Positions 7,387 to 15,759 of a DNA stretch of 64,000 nucleotides are shown here, in pieces; positions within the stretch are counted from its first letter, which is position 1, and the number at the start of each line of letters is the position of its first letter. The notes below the pieces were generated by a model. It was not told the DNA's origin. It was given only the letters and a program-made list of their open reading frames with translations, and did no database searches. This DNA comes from Candidatus Saccharimonadota bacterium. GTDB lineage: Bacteria; Patescibacteriota; Saccharimonadia; Saccharimonadales; Saccharimonadaceae. The stretch spans positions 1-64,000 of the forward strand of contig CAJPNK010000004.1 in the NCBI GenBank assembly GCA_905372095.1. Direction: 5' to 3'. Both the position numbers and the translations under genes were made by a program.

Positions 7387-9020
7387 CCTTATTTGAACAG
7401 ATTTTGACGGCGCGCGGTCTGACGACGCGTGCAGCGCGCCAGGCTTTTTTGCAGCCAGATTATATGGCGGTGAAGCATGATCCGTTTTTGCTGCCAGACA
7501 TGAAAAAGGCAGTGGCGCGGTTGAAACAGGCGCGGGAGCAGGGCGAAAAAATCGTCATTTACGGCGATTATGACATTGACGGACTGAGCGCTACGGCGCT
7601 GCTGCTGGATGCCTTTGGTAAGTTTGGTTTTGAGGACGTCGATGCTTTCATTCCGAACCGTTTTGTTGAGGGTTATGGCATGACCATGGGTGCGGTGGAC
7701 AAGGTGCGCGATATGGGAGCGGATTTGATCGTGACAGTGGATACCGGCAGTTTGTGCCATGCAGAGATTGCGTATGCCGCTAGCCTGGGGATTGATACGG
7801 TGGTGACAGATCATCATAACGTGGCCGAGACGCCGCCGCCGAGCGTGGCAGCGGTGAATCCGAAATTTCCAGGACATACTTATCCATTTCGTGATTTGTG
7901 TGGTGCGGGCGTGGCGTTTAAGTTGGTGCAGGCACTGCAGACTGAACTGGACGGCTTACCTGATGGCTATGAAAAGTGGCTGCTGGATTTGGTGGCGTTG
8001 GGGACGGTTTGTGACATTGTGACGTTGGCTGATGAAAATAGGGCAAATGTGTATTGGGGTTTGGAGGTGTTGAAAAAACAACAACGCCCAGGACTGAAAG
8101 CGTTGATGGCGGTGGCGGGTATTGAACCAGAGCAGGTCAATGCTAGGTATCTGGGATTCGGCTTGGGGCCGCGTATGAATGCGGCTGGGCGCTTGGAGAC
8201 GGCGCAGCACGCGTTAGACATGTTGGTGGCGCGTGATGGGCTGGTGGCATTGGAGGCTAGTGAAAAGCTGGAGGAGTTGAATGTTAAGCGGCGCAGTATA
8301 CAGGATGCGATTTTTGAGGAAGCGTGTGTACAAGCCGAGCAGTTGGCTGATGATCGGGTGCTGGTGGTCAGTAGTGATGGCTGGAATCACGGCGTTATCG
8401 GCATCGTGGCGTCGAAACTGGTGGAGAAATATAAAAAGCCGGTGTTTATCATTGGCGAGCGCGGCGAGGAAGCAACGGGTTCGGCGCGCAGTTTTGGTGA
8501 TTTTTCAGCGGCCGATGCAGTGCGGGCGGCGGACGATATTATCATCAAAGGCGGCGGACACGGAGCGGCGGCTGGCGTGACGCTGGAGACTGAAAAAATT
8601 GGTGATTTTCGTCGTCGCGTGAATGAGTTTTATGATTCGCTGCAACTCACAAACCAAGAGCGATATTTGCTGCCGCGAGCTGATGTAGAAATTGATGATT
8701 TTTCGGAAATTGATGAGGAATTGGTGGCAAATCTGGCGAAAATGGAGCCATTTGGCAATGGTAATCCCGAACCAGTGCTAAAAATTACCAGGGCATCAGT
8801 TTTGAGCATGCGAAGAATGGGCGCGGACGGGCAACACGTTAAATTAGTGCTGCGCGATAAAAATGGTAAAGTACTGCAAGTTCTGGCGTTTAACGCGCCG
8901 GAGGAGTTTTTTCGCGAGCCAGGCGACGAGGTGGTGGCGTGGTTCCAGCCAACTGTCAATGAATGGCAGGGGGTGCGGACGGTTGAGGGGCGGCTGTTGC
9001 ATATTATTTTGCTGGATTGA
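7383..9020 (+). CDS. recJ: Single-stranded-DNA-specific exonuclease RecJ
   Basis: 545 residues. A 5'-to-3' ssDNA exonuclease of recombination and mismatch repair. DHH-family motifs are in order: DYDID at 62-66, TVDTG at 118-122, DHH at 143-145, the core LGPRMNAAGR (about 260-270), then the DHHA1 motif GGGHGAAAG (about 388-396) and a C-terminal OB-like domain. All metal ligands expected in motifs I-III are visible. The start overlaps the regulator gene by 4 bases. Confidence 0.95.
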   Translation: MTLFEQILTARGLTTRAARQAFLQPDYMAVKHDPFLLPDMKKAVARLKQAREQGEKIVIYGDYDIDGLSATALLLDAFGKFGFEDVDAFIPNRFVEGYGMTMGAVDKVRDMGADLIVTVDTGSLCHAEIAYAASLGIDTVVTDHHNVAETPPPSVAAVNPKFPGHTYPFRDLCGAGVAFKLVQALQTELDGLPDGYEKWLLDLVALGTVCDIVTLADENRANVYWGLEVLKKQQRPGLKALMAVAGIEPEQVNARYLGFGLGPRMNAAGRLETAQHALDMLVARDGLVALEASEKLEELNVKRRSIQDAIFEEACVQAEQLADDRVLVVSSDGWNHGVIGIVASKLVEKYKKPVFIIGERGEEATGSARSFGDFSAADAVRAADDIIIKGGGHGAAAGVTLETEKIGDFRRRVNEFYDSLQLTNQERYLLPRADVEIDDFSEIDEELVANLAKMEPFGNGNPEPVLKITRASVLSMRRMGADGQHVKLVLRDKNGKVLQVLAFNAPEEFFREPGDEVVAWFQPTVNEWQGVRTVEGRLLHIILLD

Positions 9021-9067
9021 TACTTGGCCGGGTAAAATTTTGCTTTGCAAAAGTATTCCTCATCTGA

Positions 9068-9073
9068 TATAAT
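9068..9073 (+). promoter_or_regulatory. -10 element of rpsU
   Basis: TATAAT, 10 bases before ATG 9084. No Shine-Dalgarno lies between. Confidence 0.6.
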
Positions 9074-9083
9074 GTATAACGAT

Positions 9084-9299
9084 ATGGTACGAGTTACACG
9101 TAAAGACGAGAAAGAGGCGAATGAAAACGTTCTTCGCCGTTTTAACCGCCGGCTTTTGCAAAGCGGCGTGATGCAGAAAGCCAGAGCGTCAATGCGCTTT
9201 GAAAAACCGATTAGCAAAACAGTACGGCGCAGCAGGGCAATTGTTCGCCGTATGCGCAAGGCGGAAAAGACGCAGAAGTTGCGTTTGGGAGTTCGCTAG
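9084..9299 (+). CDS. rpsU: Small ribosomal subunit protein bS21
   Basis: 71 residues, very basic, with the bS21 pattern VTRKDEKEANENVLRRFNRR and a C-terminal RRxRAIVRRMRKAEK stretch. The frame is open upstream to an ATG at 9045, but that segment spans the TATAAT, so the start is taken at 9084 (MVRVTRK). It binds the 30S platform near the anti-Shine-Dalgarno. yqeY follows after 3 bases, a widespread rpsU-yqeY pairing. Confidence 0.92.
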   Translation: MVRVTRKDEKEANENVLRRFNRRLLQSGVMQKARASMRFEKPISKTVRRSRAIVRRMRKAEKTQKLRLGVR

Positions 9300-9302
9300 C
9301 CA

Positions 9303-9755
9303 ATGGCGCTGAAGGCGCGAATTAAAGATGAAATGAAAGCCGCTTTACTTAGCGGCGATCGTTTTGTTGGCGAGACGCTGCGTAATCTGACGGCAGCAAT
9401 TCTGGATGAAGAGGTTAAGCTAGGCAAGCGCGATGAAGGTCTGAGCGATGAAGAAATCGAAAAAGTCGTTGCCCGCGAAGTCAAAAAACGCAACGAATCG
9501 GCTAAAATCTACCGCGATAACAACCGTCCAGATTTGGCCGAACCAGAAGAGCGGGAAATTGAGATTCTGCAGGCATATTTGCCGAAACAGCTAGATGAAA
9601 CTGAGCTGGTGGCGATTATCGAGGCGAAAATAGCCGAACTTAGCGTAACTGGGCCGCAGGCAATGGGCCAGGTTATTGGCGCAGTTAAAAAGCAAGTTGG
9701 CAATGCGGCGGATGGTGCGGCGATTGCTCGTATTGTAAAACAAAAGTTGGATTAA
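9303..9755 (+). CDS. yqeY: YqeY-family (GatB-like C-terminal domain) protein
   Basis: 150 residues. Typical YqeY sequence: an N-terminal helical part (LKARIKDEMKAALLSGD) and a C-terminal part related to the tRNA-binding tail of GatB (AYLPKQLDETEL, GPQAMGQVIGAVKKQ). It is thought to interact with tRNA or the synthetase machinery, but its exact role is not established. The rpsU-yqeY-adk-map order suggests a growth-linked operon. Confidence 0.9.
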   Translation: MALKARIKDEMKAALLSGDRFVGETLRNLTAAILDEEVKLGKRDEGLSDEEIEKVVAREVKKRNESAKIYRDNNRPDLAEPEEREIEILQAYLPKQLDETELVAIIEAKIAELSVTGPQAMGQVIGAVKKQVGNAADGAAIARIVKQKLD

Positions 9756-9770
9756 CAGAAAGAAGGTATC

Positions 9771-10316
9771 ATGATTGTATTTTTTGGCCCGGCTGGCGCA
9801 GGTAAAAGTGTCCAAGGGCAAATGCTGGCAGCGCGCAATGGCTGGCGCTGGTTGAGCGCGGGCCAGCTGCTGCGCGACACGCGCGATCCCGAGCTATTTG
9901 CGCAGATGCGGACTGGCGGCTTGGTTGATCCGGAAAAGGTGAATAAGCTAATCGGTGAAGCGCTAGGCCGAGCCAAAGATATCGATCGCGTGGTGCTAGA
10001 TGGTTATCCGCGGCAATTAGCACAAGCAAAATGGTTGATTGAGCATCGTCCTGAGCATGGCCGGGACGTTGCGTTGGTGATTGTCTTGGAGGTGCCGCGT
10101 GCTGAGTTGCTGCACCGCCTGAAGGTGCGCGGCCGTATCGACGATACGCCCGAGGTAATTGATGAGCGCTTACGGATTTATCGGCACGAGATGTATCCAG
10201 TTCTTGATTATTTGACGGAGCATGGAGTGAATATTGCGCACCTTGACGGAACAGGTACGGTTGGGCAGGTTCACGATCGGATTATGGAGGAGCTGCAAGC
10301 ATGCAGGATCGTTTAA
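9771..10316 (+). CDS. adk: Adenylate kinase, short form
   Basis: 181 residues. Interconverts ATP+AMP with 2 ADP. P-loop GPAGAGKS at 6-13, AMP-site LDGYPR (about 77-82), and RGRIDDTPEVIDERL where long bacterial Adks carry the LID. The LID insertion and its Cys ligands are absent, as in short UMP/AMP-kinase types. The P-loop Thr position reads Val14. Shine-Dalgarno GAAAGAAGG precedes ATG 9771. The 3' end overlaps map by 16 bases. Confidence 0.88.
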   Translation: MIVFFGPAGAGKSVQGQMLAARNGWRWLSAGQLLRDTRDPELFAQMRTGGLVDPEKVNKLIGEALGRAKDIDRVVLDGYPRQLAQAKWLIEHRPEHGRDVALVIVLEVPRAELLHRLKVRGRIDDTPEVIDERLRIYRHEMYPVLDYLTEHGVNIAHLDGTGTVGQVHDRIMEELQACRIV

Positions 10317-11071
10317 TTACTGGCGAGAAAACTCCTGAGCAAATTCAGGCTATGCGCGATGGCGGCAAGAAATTAGCGCAGATTTTCCAAGATATTCGCG
10401 ATTATATTCATGCTGGTATGAGCGAAAAGGATGTTGATGCGTTCGTTGACGGCAAGATAAAAGAATATGGCGCTTCGGCTACTTACAAAACAGATGAGGT
10501 GAACTTCCCGGGGGTTATTTGTATCAGTACTAACGACGAAATCGTGCATAGCCCGGCGAGCGATTATATCTTTCAAAAGGGCGATGTGGTGAGTTTTGAC
10601 TTGGTGATTACTTATAAAGACATGAAGACGGATAGCGCTTTCACGATGGTGGTTGACGATAAGCCGAAAGGCGCAGTCAAACACCTGTTAACGACCACCG
10701 AGAGAAGTTTGTATGCCGGGATTGATGCAATTAAAGGCGATGTTCGTACTGGCGACATCGCAGCTGCGATTGAAAAAGTTTTGAAAGATGGCAAATTAGG
10801 AATTATCCGTGAATTAGTTGGGCACGGTGTCGGTTTGAAAATGCATATGCCGCCAGATGTGCCGAACTACGGCCGCAAACACACTGGCGTACTGTTACAC
10901 CCGGGCGATACGATTGCTATCGAACCGATGGCGACGCTGGGCGGCGAGAAAATTGTTACTGATAAAGATGACGGTTGGACGATTCGTACGCGCGATGGTA
11001 GTTTGGCCGCACACTTTGAACACACAGTTTTGATTACCGAAAACGGCGCTGAAATTATTACGCAGTTGTAA
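10301..11071 (+). CDS. map: Methionine aminopeptidase type I
   Basis: 256 residues. Removes the initiator Met. All five metal ligands are at the expected places: Asp100 (FDLV), Asp111 (KTDSAF), His175 (GHGVG), Glu208 (IEPM), Glu240 (HFEHT). The substrate His83 (EIVHSPA) is kept. There is no zinc-finger N-terminal extension. The start overlaps adk, giving coupled translation. It completes the fmt-def-map pathway. Confidence 0.96.
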   Translation: MQDRLITGEKTPEQIQAMRDGGKKLAQIFQDIRDYIHAGMSEKDVDAFVDGKIKEYGASATYKTDEVNFPGVICISTNDEIVHSPASDYIFQKGDVVSFDLVITYKDMKTDSAFTMVVDDKPKGAVKHLLTTTERSLYAGIDAIKGDVRTGDIAAAIEKVLKDGKLGIIRELVGHGVGLKMHMPPDVPNYGRKHTGVLLHPGDTIAIEPMATLGGEKIVTDKDDGWTIRTRDGSLAAHFEHTVLITENGAEIITQL

Positions 11072-11090
11072 ATAACTATACGGGTTATGC

Positions 11091-11096
11091 TATAAT
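11091..11096 (+). promoter_or_regulatory. -10 element of ftsA
   Basis: TATAAT with an upstream TGC (extended -10), ending 8 bases before ATG 11105. No Shine-Dalgarno, so a leaderless start is predicted. Confidence 0.7.
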
Positions 11097-11104
11097 ATCC
11101 CTAT

Positions 11105-12331
11105 ATGCAAGAACAATCTCGATATGCAGTTGGTATAGATGTCGGAACTACGATGATTCGGTGCGTGGTCGGGCATGTAGATACGACGACTGGCACGCCG
11201 ACAATCGTTGGCGTTGGCGAATACCCGAACAGTGGTATGCGCAAAGGTTCGGTCTCGAACTTGAACGGACCGTCCGAGGCGATTGATAAGGCTCTGGGCG
11301 ATGCTGAGCGAATGAGCGGCTACCAAGTCAACGATGCGACTGTTAGTATAAATGGCTCGCACATTATGAGTACGCGTACTGACGGTATGATTGCCGTTGG
11401 TATGGCTGACCACGAAGTTAACGAAGACGATCTTTATCGCATAGAAGATGTTGCAACGACTGGCAAAGTGCCAGCTAACCGCAAAATATTGAAAGTCGTA
11501 CCGTTTAGCTACACGATTGACGGGCAGGGCGGAGTTAAGAACCCGCTAGGCATGACGGGCACGCGCCTTGAGATTAGCGCTAATGTGGTGTCGGCGATGG
11601 CGCCGTATGTAGTAAATCTCGAAAAGGCGGTTGAGGGCGCTACTGTGCGGCCGAATGACGTGGTACCGTCGGTGATGGCAGCGGCTAAGGCTGTGCTAGA
11701 CGATTCTCAGATGGAAAATGGCGTGGCAGTGATCGATCTCGGTGGGGCGACTACTGGCGTAGCAATCTATGAAGAGGGTGACCTGCAATATATTGGCGTG
11801 GTACCGTATGGCGGCATTAATATAACGAACGACTTGGCGATTGGACTGAAAATTGATCCAGAAATAGCTGGAGAAGTAAAGCTAAAACATGCATCGGCTA
11901 CTAACCGCAACAAATCTAGCAAAGTTTCGATTAAACACGATGGTGAGAGTCTAGAATTTGATATTGCCGATATCGATGAAATTGTTGAGGCGCGGTTAGA
12001 AGAGATTTTTGAAGCGGTTAACAAAGAATTGAAGAAAGCTGGCCGTGCCGGACGCCTGCCGAGCGGTGCTGTTCTAACGGGCGGGACAGCTAATATGAAA
12101 GGTATCGTTGAATTTGCCAAAGCCCAGCTCGGTGTAGCTGTTCGTAAAGGTAAAGCTAAGGGTTATGGCGGCGTGGTCGATAATGTTGATAAACCTGAAT
12201 TCGCGGCGGCAATTGGCTTAATGTTGGTTGATATTAATCCTGACGGCTATCATAGTGCTGCGGTTGATTCTAGCAAGTCGGGCAGTAAAGGCGGGCTTTT
12301 CCGTTCGCTATTTAACAGGTTTCGGCCATAG
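11105..12331 (+). CDS. ftsA: Cell division protein FtsA
   Basis: 408 residues. An actin-like ATPase that tethers FtsZ to the membrane. Actin-fold motifs: phosphate 1 GIDVGTTMIRCVVG (about 10-23), phosphate 2 VIDLGGATTGVAIY (about 210-223), adenosine motif AVLTGGTANMKGI (about 320-332). The SHS2-like 1C region lies between about 85 and 165. The C-terminus ends in a basic, aromatic stretch (LFRSLFNRFRP) fit to be the amphipathic membrane anchor. The mRNA looks leaderless. ftsZ follows after 48 bases with its own promoter and Shine-Dalgarno. Confidence 0.96.
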   Translation: MQEQSRYAVGIDVGTTMIRCVVGHVDTTTGTPTIVGVGEYPNSGMRKGSVSNLNGPSEAIDKALGDAERMSGYQVNDATVSINGSHIMSTRTDGMIAVGMADHEVNEDDLYRIEDVATTGKVPANRKILKVVPFSYTIDGQGGVKNPLGMTGTRLEISANVVSAMAPYVVNLEKAVEGATVRPNDVVPSVMAAAKAVLDDSQMENGVAVIDLGGATTGVAIYEEGDLQYIGVVPYGGINITNDLAIGLKIDPEIAGEVKLKHASATNRNKSSKVSIKHDGESLEFDIADIDEIVEARLEEIFEAVNKELKKAGRAGRLPSGAVLTGGTANMKGIVEFAKAQLGVAVRKGKAKGYGGVVDNVDKPEFAAAIGLMLVDINPDGYHSAAVDSSKSGSKGGLFRSLFNRFRP

Positions 12332-12335
12332 GTGA

Positions 12336-12341
12336 TATACT
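12336..12341 (+). promoter_or_regulatory. -10 element of ftsZ
   Basis: TATACT, 38 bases before ATG 12380. A GGGGTAAGGAG Shine-Dalgarno lies in the leader, unlike ftsA. Confidence 0.5.
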
Positions 12342-12379
12342 AGAAATAAGATCCAGAGAATAAGGGGTAAGGAGTTGTA

Positions 12380-13582
12380 ATGCCAGAGGTAAAACCGAGC
12401 GAAATCCAAACATTCGCAAGCATCAAAGTCGTTGGCGTCGGCGGCGCCGGCGGTTCGGCGGTTAACCGTATGAAAGACGCGGGGCTAAATGGCGTCCAGT
12501 TTATAGCTATGAATACAGACGCGCAGGCTTTGCATAATTCAAAAGCTGATGTCAAAATTCACTTGGGCCATAATACAACGAATGGTTTGGGAGCTGGTGC
12601 CGATCCAGCCGTTGGTGAAGCAGCAGCCCGCGAGTCGATTGATGAAATTCGCGAATCGCTAGAGGGAGCCGATATGGTGTTTGTGACGATTGGTGCTGGC
12701 GGTGGAACTGGCTCGGGAGCGGGTCATGTGGTAGCTGAAGTAGCGCGCGATCTCGGTATTTTGACTGTTGGCGTGGCTACCAAGCCGTTTAGCTTCGAAG
12801 GTGAAAAGCGCCGGGCTAATGCTGAATGGGCGATTGCTCAGTTGGGCCGGCAAGTCGATACACTAATTTCTATCCCGAATGATCGACTGCTGCAAACTAT
12901 TGACCGACGAACACCACTGCTTGAGACTTTCAAGATTGCCGATGATGTACTGCGCCAAGGTGTGCAGGGTATTTCAGAGCTGATAACTGAGCATGGTTTG
13001 ATTAATCTCGACTTTGCCGATGTCAAAGCCATCATGAGTAATGCTGGATCAGCGTTAATGGGTATCGGCCGGGCTAGTGGTGAAGGCCGGGCAGCACAAG
13101 CAGCACAGCAAGCAATTGAATCGCCGCTGATTGAGGTATCGATTGATGGTGCTAAGGGTGTACTCTTTAACGTTACTGGCGGTTACGATATGAGTATGGC
13201 GGAAATTCAAGAAGCTGCCGAGATCATCACGAGCGCTGTTAGCCCAGATGCTAATATTATATTCGGTGCCACCTTGAAGCCAGAATTAGAAGACGAGTTA
13301 ATTATCACCGTGATCGCGACTGGCTTTGATAATGCATACTATCAGCAGCAGGCAGAGGAATTGACGGCGCCAGTAGAACAAGCGCCAGCTGTTCAAACGC
13401 AATCAATTAGCGAAGCTGTCGATGACATCGATATGGACTTATCGCATCAGTCGGCAGCAGCACAATTTGCTAGCGAGGATACAGCAGATATATGGGGCAG
13501 TTCGGTTGATGAGGATGACGAAGACGATACGCCAGCCTTTTTGCGGCGTCGCCGAAAAAATAAGCACAACGACGAGGACTAA
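12380..13582 (+). CDS. ftsZ: Cell division protein FtsZ
   Basis: 400 residues. A tubulin-like GTPase forming the division ring. The tubulin signature GGGTGSG is at 107-113, the T1 loop GVGGAGGSAVNRM (about 19-31), and the T7 loop NLDFADVKAIM (about 211-221). An acidic variable linker is followed by the conserved C-terminal peptide DDTPAFLRRRRK, the docking site for FtsA and other partners. An NrdR-like gene starts at the next base after the stop. Confidence 0.97.
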   Translation: MPEVKPSEIQTFASIKVVGVGGAGGSAVNRMKDAGLNGVQFIAMNTDAQALHNSKADVKIHLGHNTTNGLGAGADPAVGEAAARESIDEIRESLEGADMVFVTIGAGGGTGSGAGHVVAEVARDLGILTVGVATKPFSFEGEKRRANAEWAIAQLGRQVDTLISIPNDRLLQTIDRRTPLLETFKIADDVLRQGVQGISELITEHGLINLDFADVKAIMSNAGSALMGIGRASGEGRAAQAAQQAIESPLIEVSIDGAKGVLFNVTGGYDMSMAEIQEAAEIITSAVSPDANIIFGATLKPELEDELIITVIATGFDNAYYQQQAEELTAPVEQAPAVQTQSISEAVDDIDMDLSHQSAAAQFASEDTADIWGSSVDEDDEDDTPAFLRRRRKNKHNDED

Positions 13583-14035
13583 ATGAAAGGGATTAAAATC
13601 GGCAACAGTCGCGTACTAGAGTCGAGAGAATCGGCTGACGGTATTACGATTCGCCGCCGCCGAGAAACCCCCGATGGCAAGCGTTTTACGACGTATGAGC
13701 GAATCGAACGTCCGAATTTGGCAGTTATTAAATCTAGCGGAGCTCGCGAATTGTTTGAGCGGGCCAAGTTAGCAAATTCTATCCGCCGTTCAGTTGGTAA
13801 GTTCTTCAAATCGGAAGTTGAACTGGAGGAAATAATTGATGCCGTGGAAGATCGCGCTCATAGCTTGGGTGAGAGCGAAATTGAGTCTCGTTTGATTGGT
13901 GAGTTTGTGCTTGACGAGTTGGCCAAGCGCAACGAAGTGGCGTACGTGCGGTTTGCTAGCGTGTTTCAAAAATTTAAGACGCTAGATGATTTCGTCAAAA
14001 TATTAGAGCAGCGCCGCCAGAAAGGGCAGGAATAA
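13583..14035 (+). CDS. NrdR-like ATP-cone protein lacking the zinc ribbon
   Basis: 150 residues. From residue 10 on it aligns by eye with NrdR, the ribonucleotide reductase repressor: RVLESRESADGITIRRRRE, KRFTTYERIE, then an ATP-cone with IRRSVGKFF, ESEIESRLIGEFVLDEL and VAYVRFASVFQKF. In NrdR the N-terminal ribbon has four Cys (CPFC and CPxC). Here those places read MKGIKIGN and TPDG, with no Cys in the protein. DNA binding by the usual zinc ribbon is therefore unlikely unless compensated. It abuts ftsZ and overlaps the next gene by one base. Confidence 0.8.
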   Translation: MKGIKIGNSRVLESRESADGITIRRRRETPDGKRFTTYERIERPNLAVIKSSGARELFERAKLANSIRRSVGKFFKSEVELEEIIDAVEDRAHSLGESEIESRLIGEFVLDELAKRNEVAYVRFASVFQKFKTLDDFVKILEQRRQKGQE

Positions 14036-14292
14036 TGCGGGTAGTCGTAGTGTACCGGACGGAAAGCGATTACGCGCGCCGAGTTATAGATTTTTTGCAT
14101 GACTTTAATCGGCAGACAGGGCATACGATTGAGGAAATTGACCCAGATTCGGCTGAGGGCAGTGATTTTTGCCGGACGTATGATATCGTTGAATATCCGA
14201 CTATTGTCGCCTTGAGCGCCGATAGCCAGATGCAAAATATGTGGCGCGGGCTGCCTCTGCCAACGATTAGCGAGGTAAGTTTTTATGTTTGA
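14035..14292 (+). CDS. Thioredoxin-fold-like small protein without CXXC
   Basis: 85 residues. The pattern beta-strand (VVVVYRTES), helix, DPDSAEG, then FCRTYDIVEYPTIVAL looks like the second half of a thioredoxin fold with its cis-Pro (YPT). The active-site CXXC is replaced by YRTESDY, and a single Cys remains in DFCRTYD. It overlaps VKOR by 8 bases, so it is likely coupled to it and may be a non-catalytic partner. Assignment is by fold pattern only. Confidence 0.6.
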   Translation: MRVVVVYRTESDYARRVIDFLHDFNRQTGHTIEEIDPDSAEGSDFCRTYDIVEYPTIVALSADSQMQNMWRGLPLPTISEVSFYV

Positions 14293-14893
14293 GAAGTTGT
14301 GCAGGCGGCTGCCAGGTAAAGAGTCAAAGCGCCAACAGTTGGCGGCGCTGTTGATGCTGGTCGGCAGCGGCTTGGGCTTGTTGGCTTCGTTTGTATTATC
14401 GATTGAATCGCTGACGCTCGCTAAAAATTCGCATGCCGTGTTGAACTGCGACTTGAACGCGGCGATGAGTTGTTCGACGGTGGCGAACCATTGGTCGGCG
14501 GCGCCGCTTGGCTTTCCTAATAGTTTTATTGGTATGATGACGCTGCCGGTGATGGTGACAATTGCGGTGGCGCTGCTAGCGGGCGCGAAGTTCCCGAAGT
14601 GGTTTATGTGGGGCGCGCAGCTTGGCGCGGTGGCGGGCTTGCTGTTTGCTGGTTGGATGTTTTATATGAGTTATGTTGAGATTGGCGCGTTGTGCCCGTG
14701 GTGTTTGACGCTGGACGCGGGTATGCTGCTGATTTTTTATGGACTAACCAGGCACAATGTTTTGAACAAAATTATTGAACACCGCGGGTTGCGACGGTTT
14801 GTTGACAAGGGCTACGATACGTTAGTGCTAGCCTCGGTGGCGTCGCTGATAATTATGGCGATTTTAGCGAAGTTTGGTAGTCAGATTGTCTAG
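14285..14893 (+). CDS. Vitamin K epoxide reductase (VKOR) family protein
   Basis: 202 residues, about five membrane helices. VKOR-type enzymes reoxidise periplasmic or secreted thiol oxidases and pass electrons to quinone. The two Cys pairs are present: loop Cys55 and Cys63 (NCDLNAAMSC) and CPWC at 137-140. The conserved Ser/Asn-type quinone-site neighbourhood (GFPNSFIG) is kept. No fused thioredoxin domain follows; the small thioredoxin-like gene sits upstream instead. It implies disulfide formation in exported proteins. Confidence 0.92.
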   Translation: MFEKLCRRLPGKESKRQQLAALLMLVGSGLGLLASFVLSIESLTLAKNSHAVLNCDLNAAMSCSTVANHWSAAPLGFPNSFIGMMTLPVMVTIAVALLAGAKFPKWFMWGAQLGAVAGLLFAGWMFYMSYVEIGALCPWCLTLDAGMLLIFYGLTRHNVLNKIIEHRGLRRFVDKGYDTLVLASVASLIIMAILAKFGSQIV

Positions 14894-14974
14894 TTCAGAT
14901 AATTTAGCGGTTGGTTATGGCAATGAAGAAGTTGTTGCCGGAAGCGATGATTTTACTAGCTGTGATTGATATGC

Positions 14975-14980
14975 CATAAT
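14975..14980 (+). promoter_or_regulatory. -10 element of LiaF-like gene
   Basis: CATAAT, 6 bases before ATG 14987. No Shine-Dalgarno. Confidence 0.5.
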
Positions 14981-14986
14981 GATGGT

Positions 14987-15670
14987 ATGAAGAAAAATTT
15001 TCTTGTTAGAGCGTTCTTTGGCGTTACCATTGCAGCGTTCGGCGGGGTTCTGTTACTAAAGAACCTCGAGATTATCAAGTTTGATAGCTGGCACGTATTT
15101 TGGGGAACGGTTTGGGCAGCCGGTCTGATTTTGGCTGGTCTGATGACGATATTCAGTTCTCGCAGGGCCTCGCTGCGGGTGTGGGGATTACTGCTAATGA
15201 CTATCGGTGTGTCAATTGGCTTGGGCGCTTACGGTGTAATTAATATTAGCGTTTGGAAAATATTTTGGCCGGTGATGTTGATTGCCATCGGCTTAATGGT
15301 AAGTGTCGGTTCAGGCGGCCGCAAGCGGTCTAAAAAATCGGCTGCTGCTGATAGCGGTAGTGAAAAAATTGCGATTTTTTACGGTGAAGAGTCGCGAGTG
15401 AAAGGCGATTATACTGGCGGTTCGGTAACGGCTATATTTGGCGGCGTGGAGTTGGATTTGCGCCAAGCGAAAATTAAGGACGGCGCGGTCATCGACGTCT
15501 TTACGTTTTGCGGCGGTGTCAACATCAATATGCCTGACGACGTAATCGTTAAAAACGAAGTTCACGGCATTTTGGGCGGCAGCGAGGATAAAACAGTATC
15601 TAAATCTTCCGCCAAAAAGACAATCTATCTGCGCGGCGAGTGCGTTTTGGGCGGTTTGGAAGTAAAATGA
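14987..15670 (+). CDS. LiaF-like membrane protein
   Basis: 227 residues from ATG 14987. An upstream in-frame TTG at 14966 is less likely, because the CATAAT hexamer lies between. About four membrane helices (residues 5-110), a basic linker (GGRKRSKKS), then a beta-rich C-terminal domain with repeated glycine turns (FGGVELDL, FCGGVNINMP, ILGGSED) as in LiaF / cell-wall-active-antibiotic response proteins. In Firmicutes LiaF restrains a cell-envelope two-component system, but no such kinase gene is in this window. A terminator follows at 15695-15730. Confidence 0.8.
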   Translation: MKKNFLVRAFFGVTIAAFGGVLLLKNLEIIKFDSWHVFWGTVWAAGLILAGLMTIFSSRRASLRVWGLLLMTIGVSIGLGAYGVINISVWKIFWPVMLIAIGLMVSVGSGGRKRSKKSAAADSGSEKIAIFYGEESRVKGDYTGGSVTAIFGGVELDLRQAKIKDGAVIDVFTFCGGVNINMPDDVIVKNEVHGILGGSEDKTVSKSSAKKTIYLRGECVLGGLEVK

Positions 15671-15694
15671 TTTAGTTTGGATTGGCTCGAGATA

Positions 15695-15730
15695 ACGCTA
15701 TATCTAGTATGCTTACGCTAGATATAGCGT
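15695..15730 (+). terminator. Rho-independent terminator after LiaF-like gene
   Basis: A perfect 13-bp inverted repeat, ACGCTATATCTAG (15695-15707) and its complement (15718-15730), with a 10-base loop, is followed by ATTTTAATTTT. It separates the LiaF-like gene from the T-box-like leader. Confidence 0.8.
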
Positions 15731-15747
15731 ATTTTAATTTTATGTAG

Positions 15748-15753
15748 TAGAAT
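15748..15753 (+). promoter_or_regulatory. -10 element of the T-box-like leader
   Basis: TAGAAT placed so that transcription would begin near 15760, giving a leader of about 250 bases before GTG 16009. Confidence 0.45.
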
Positions 15754-15759
15754 GTGAGT

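Noticed and set aside
9038..9052. TTTTGC/GCAAAA hairpin after recJ as a terminator
   Set aside because: Six AT-rich pairs and a 3-base loop without a T run; too weak to call.
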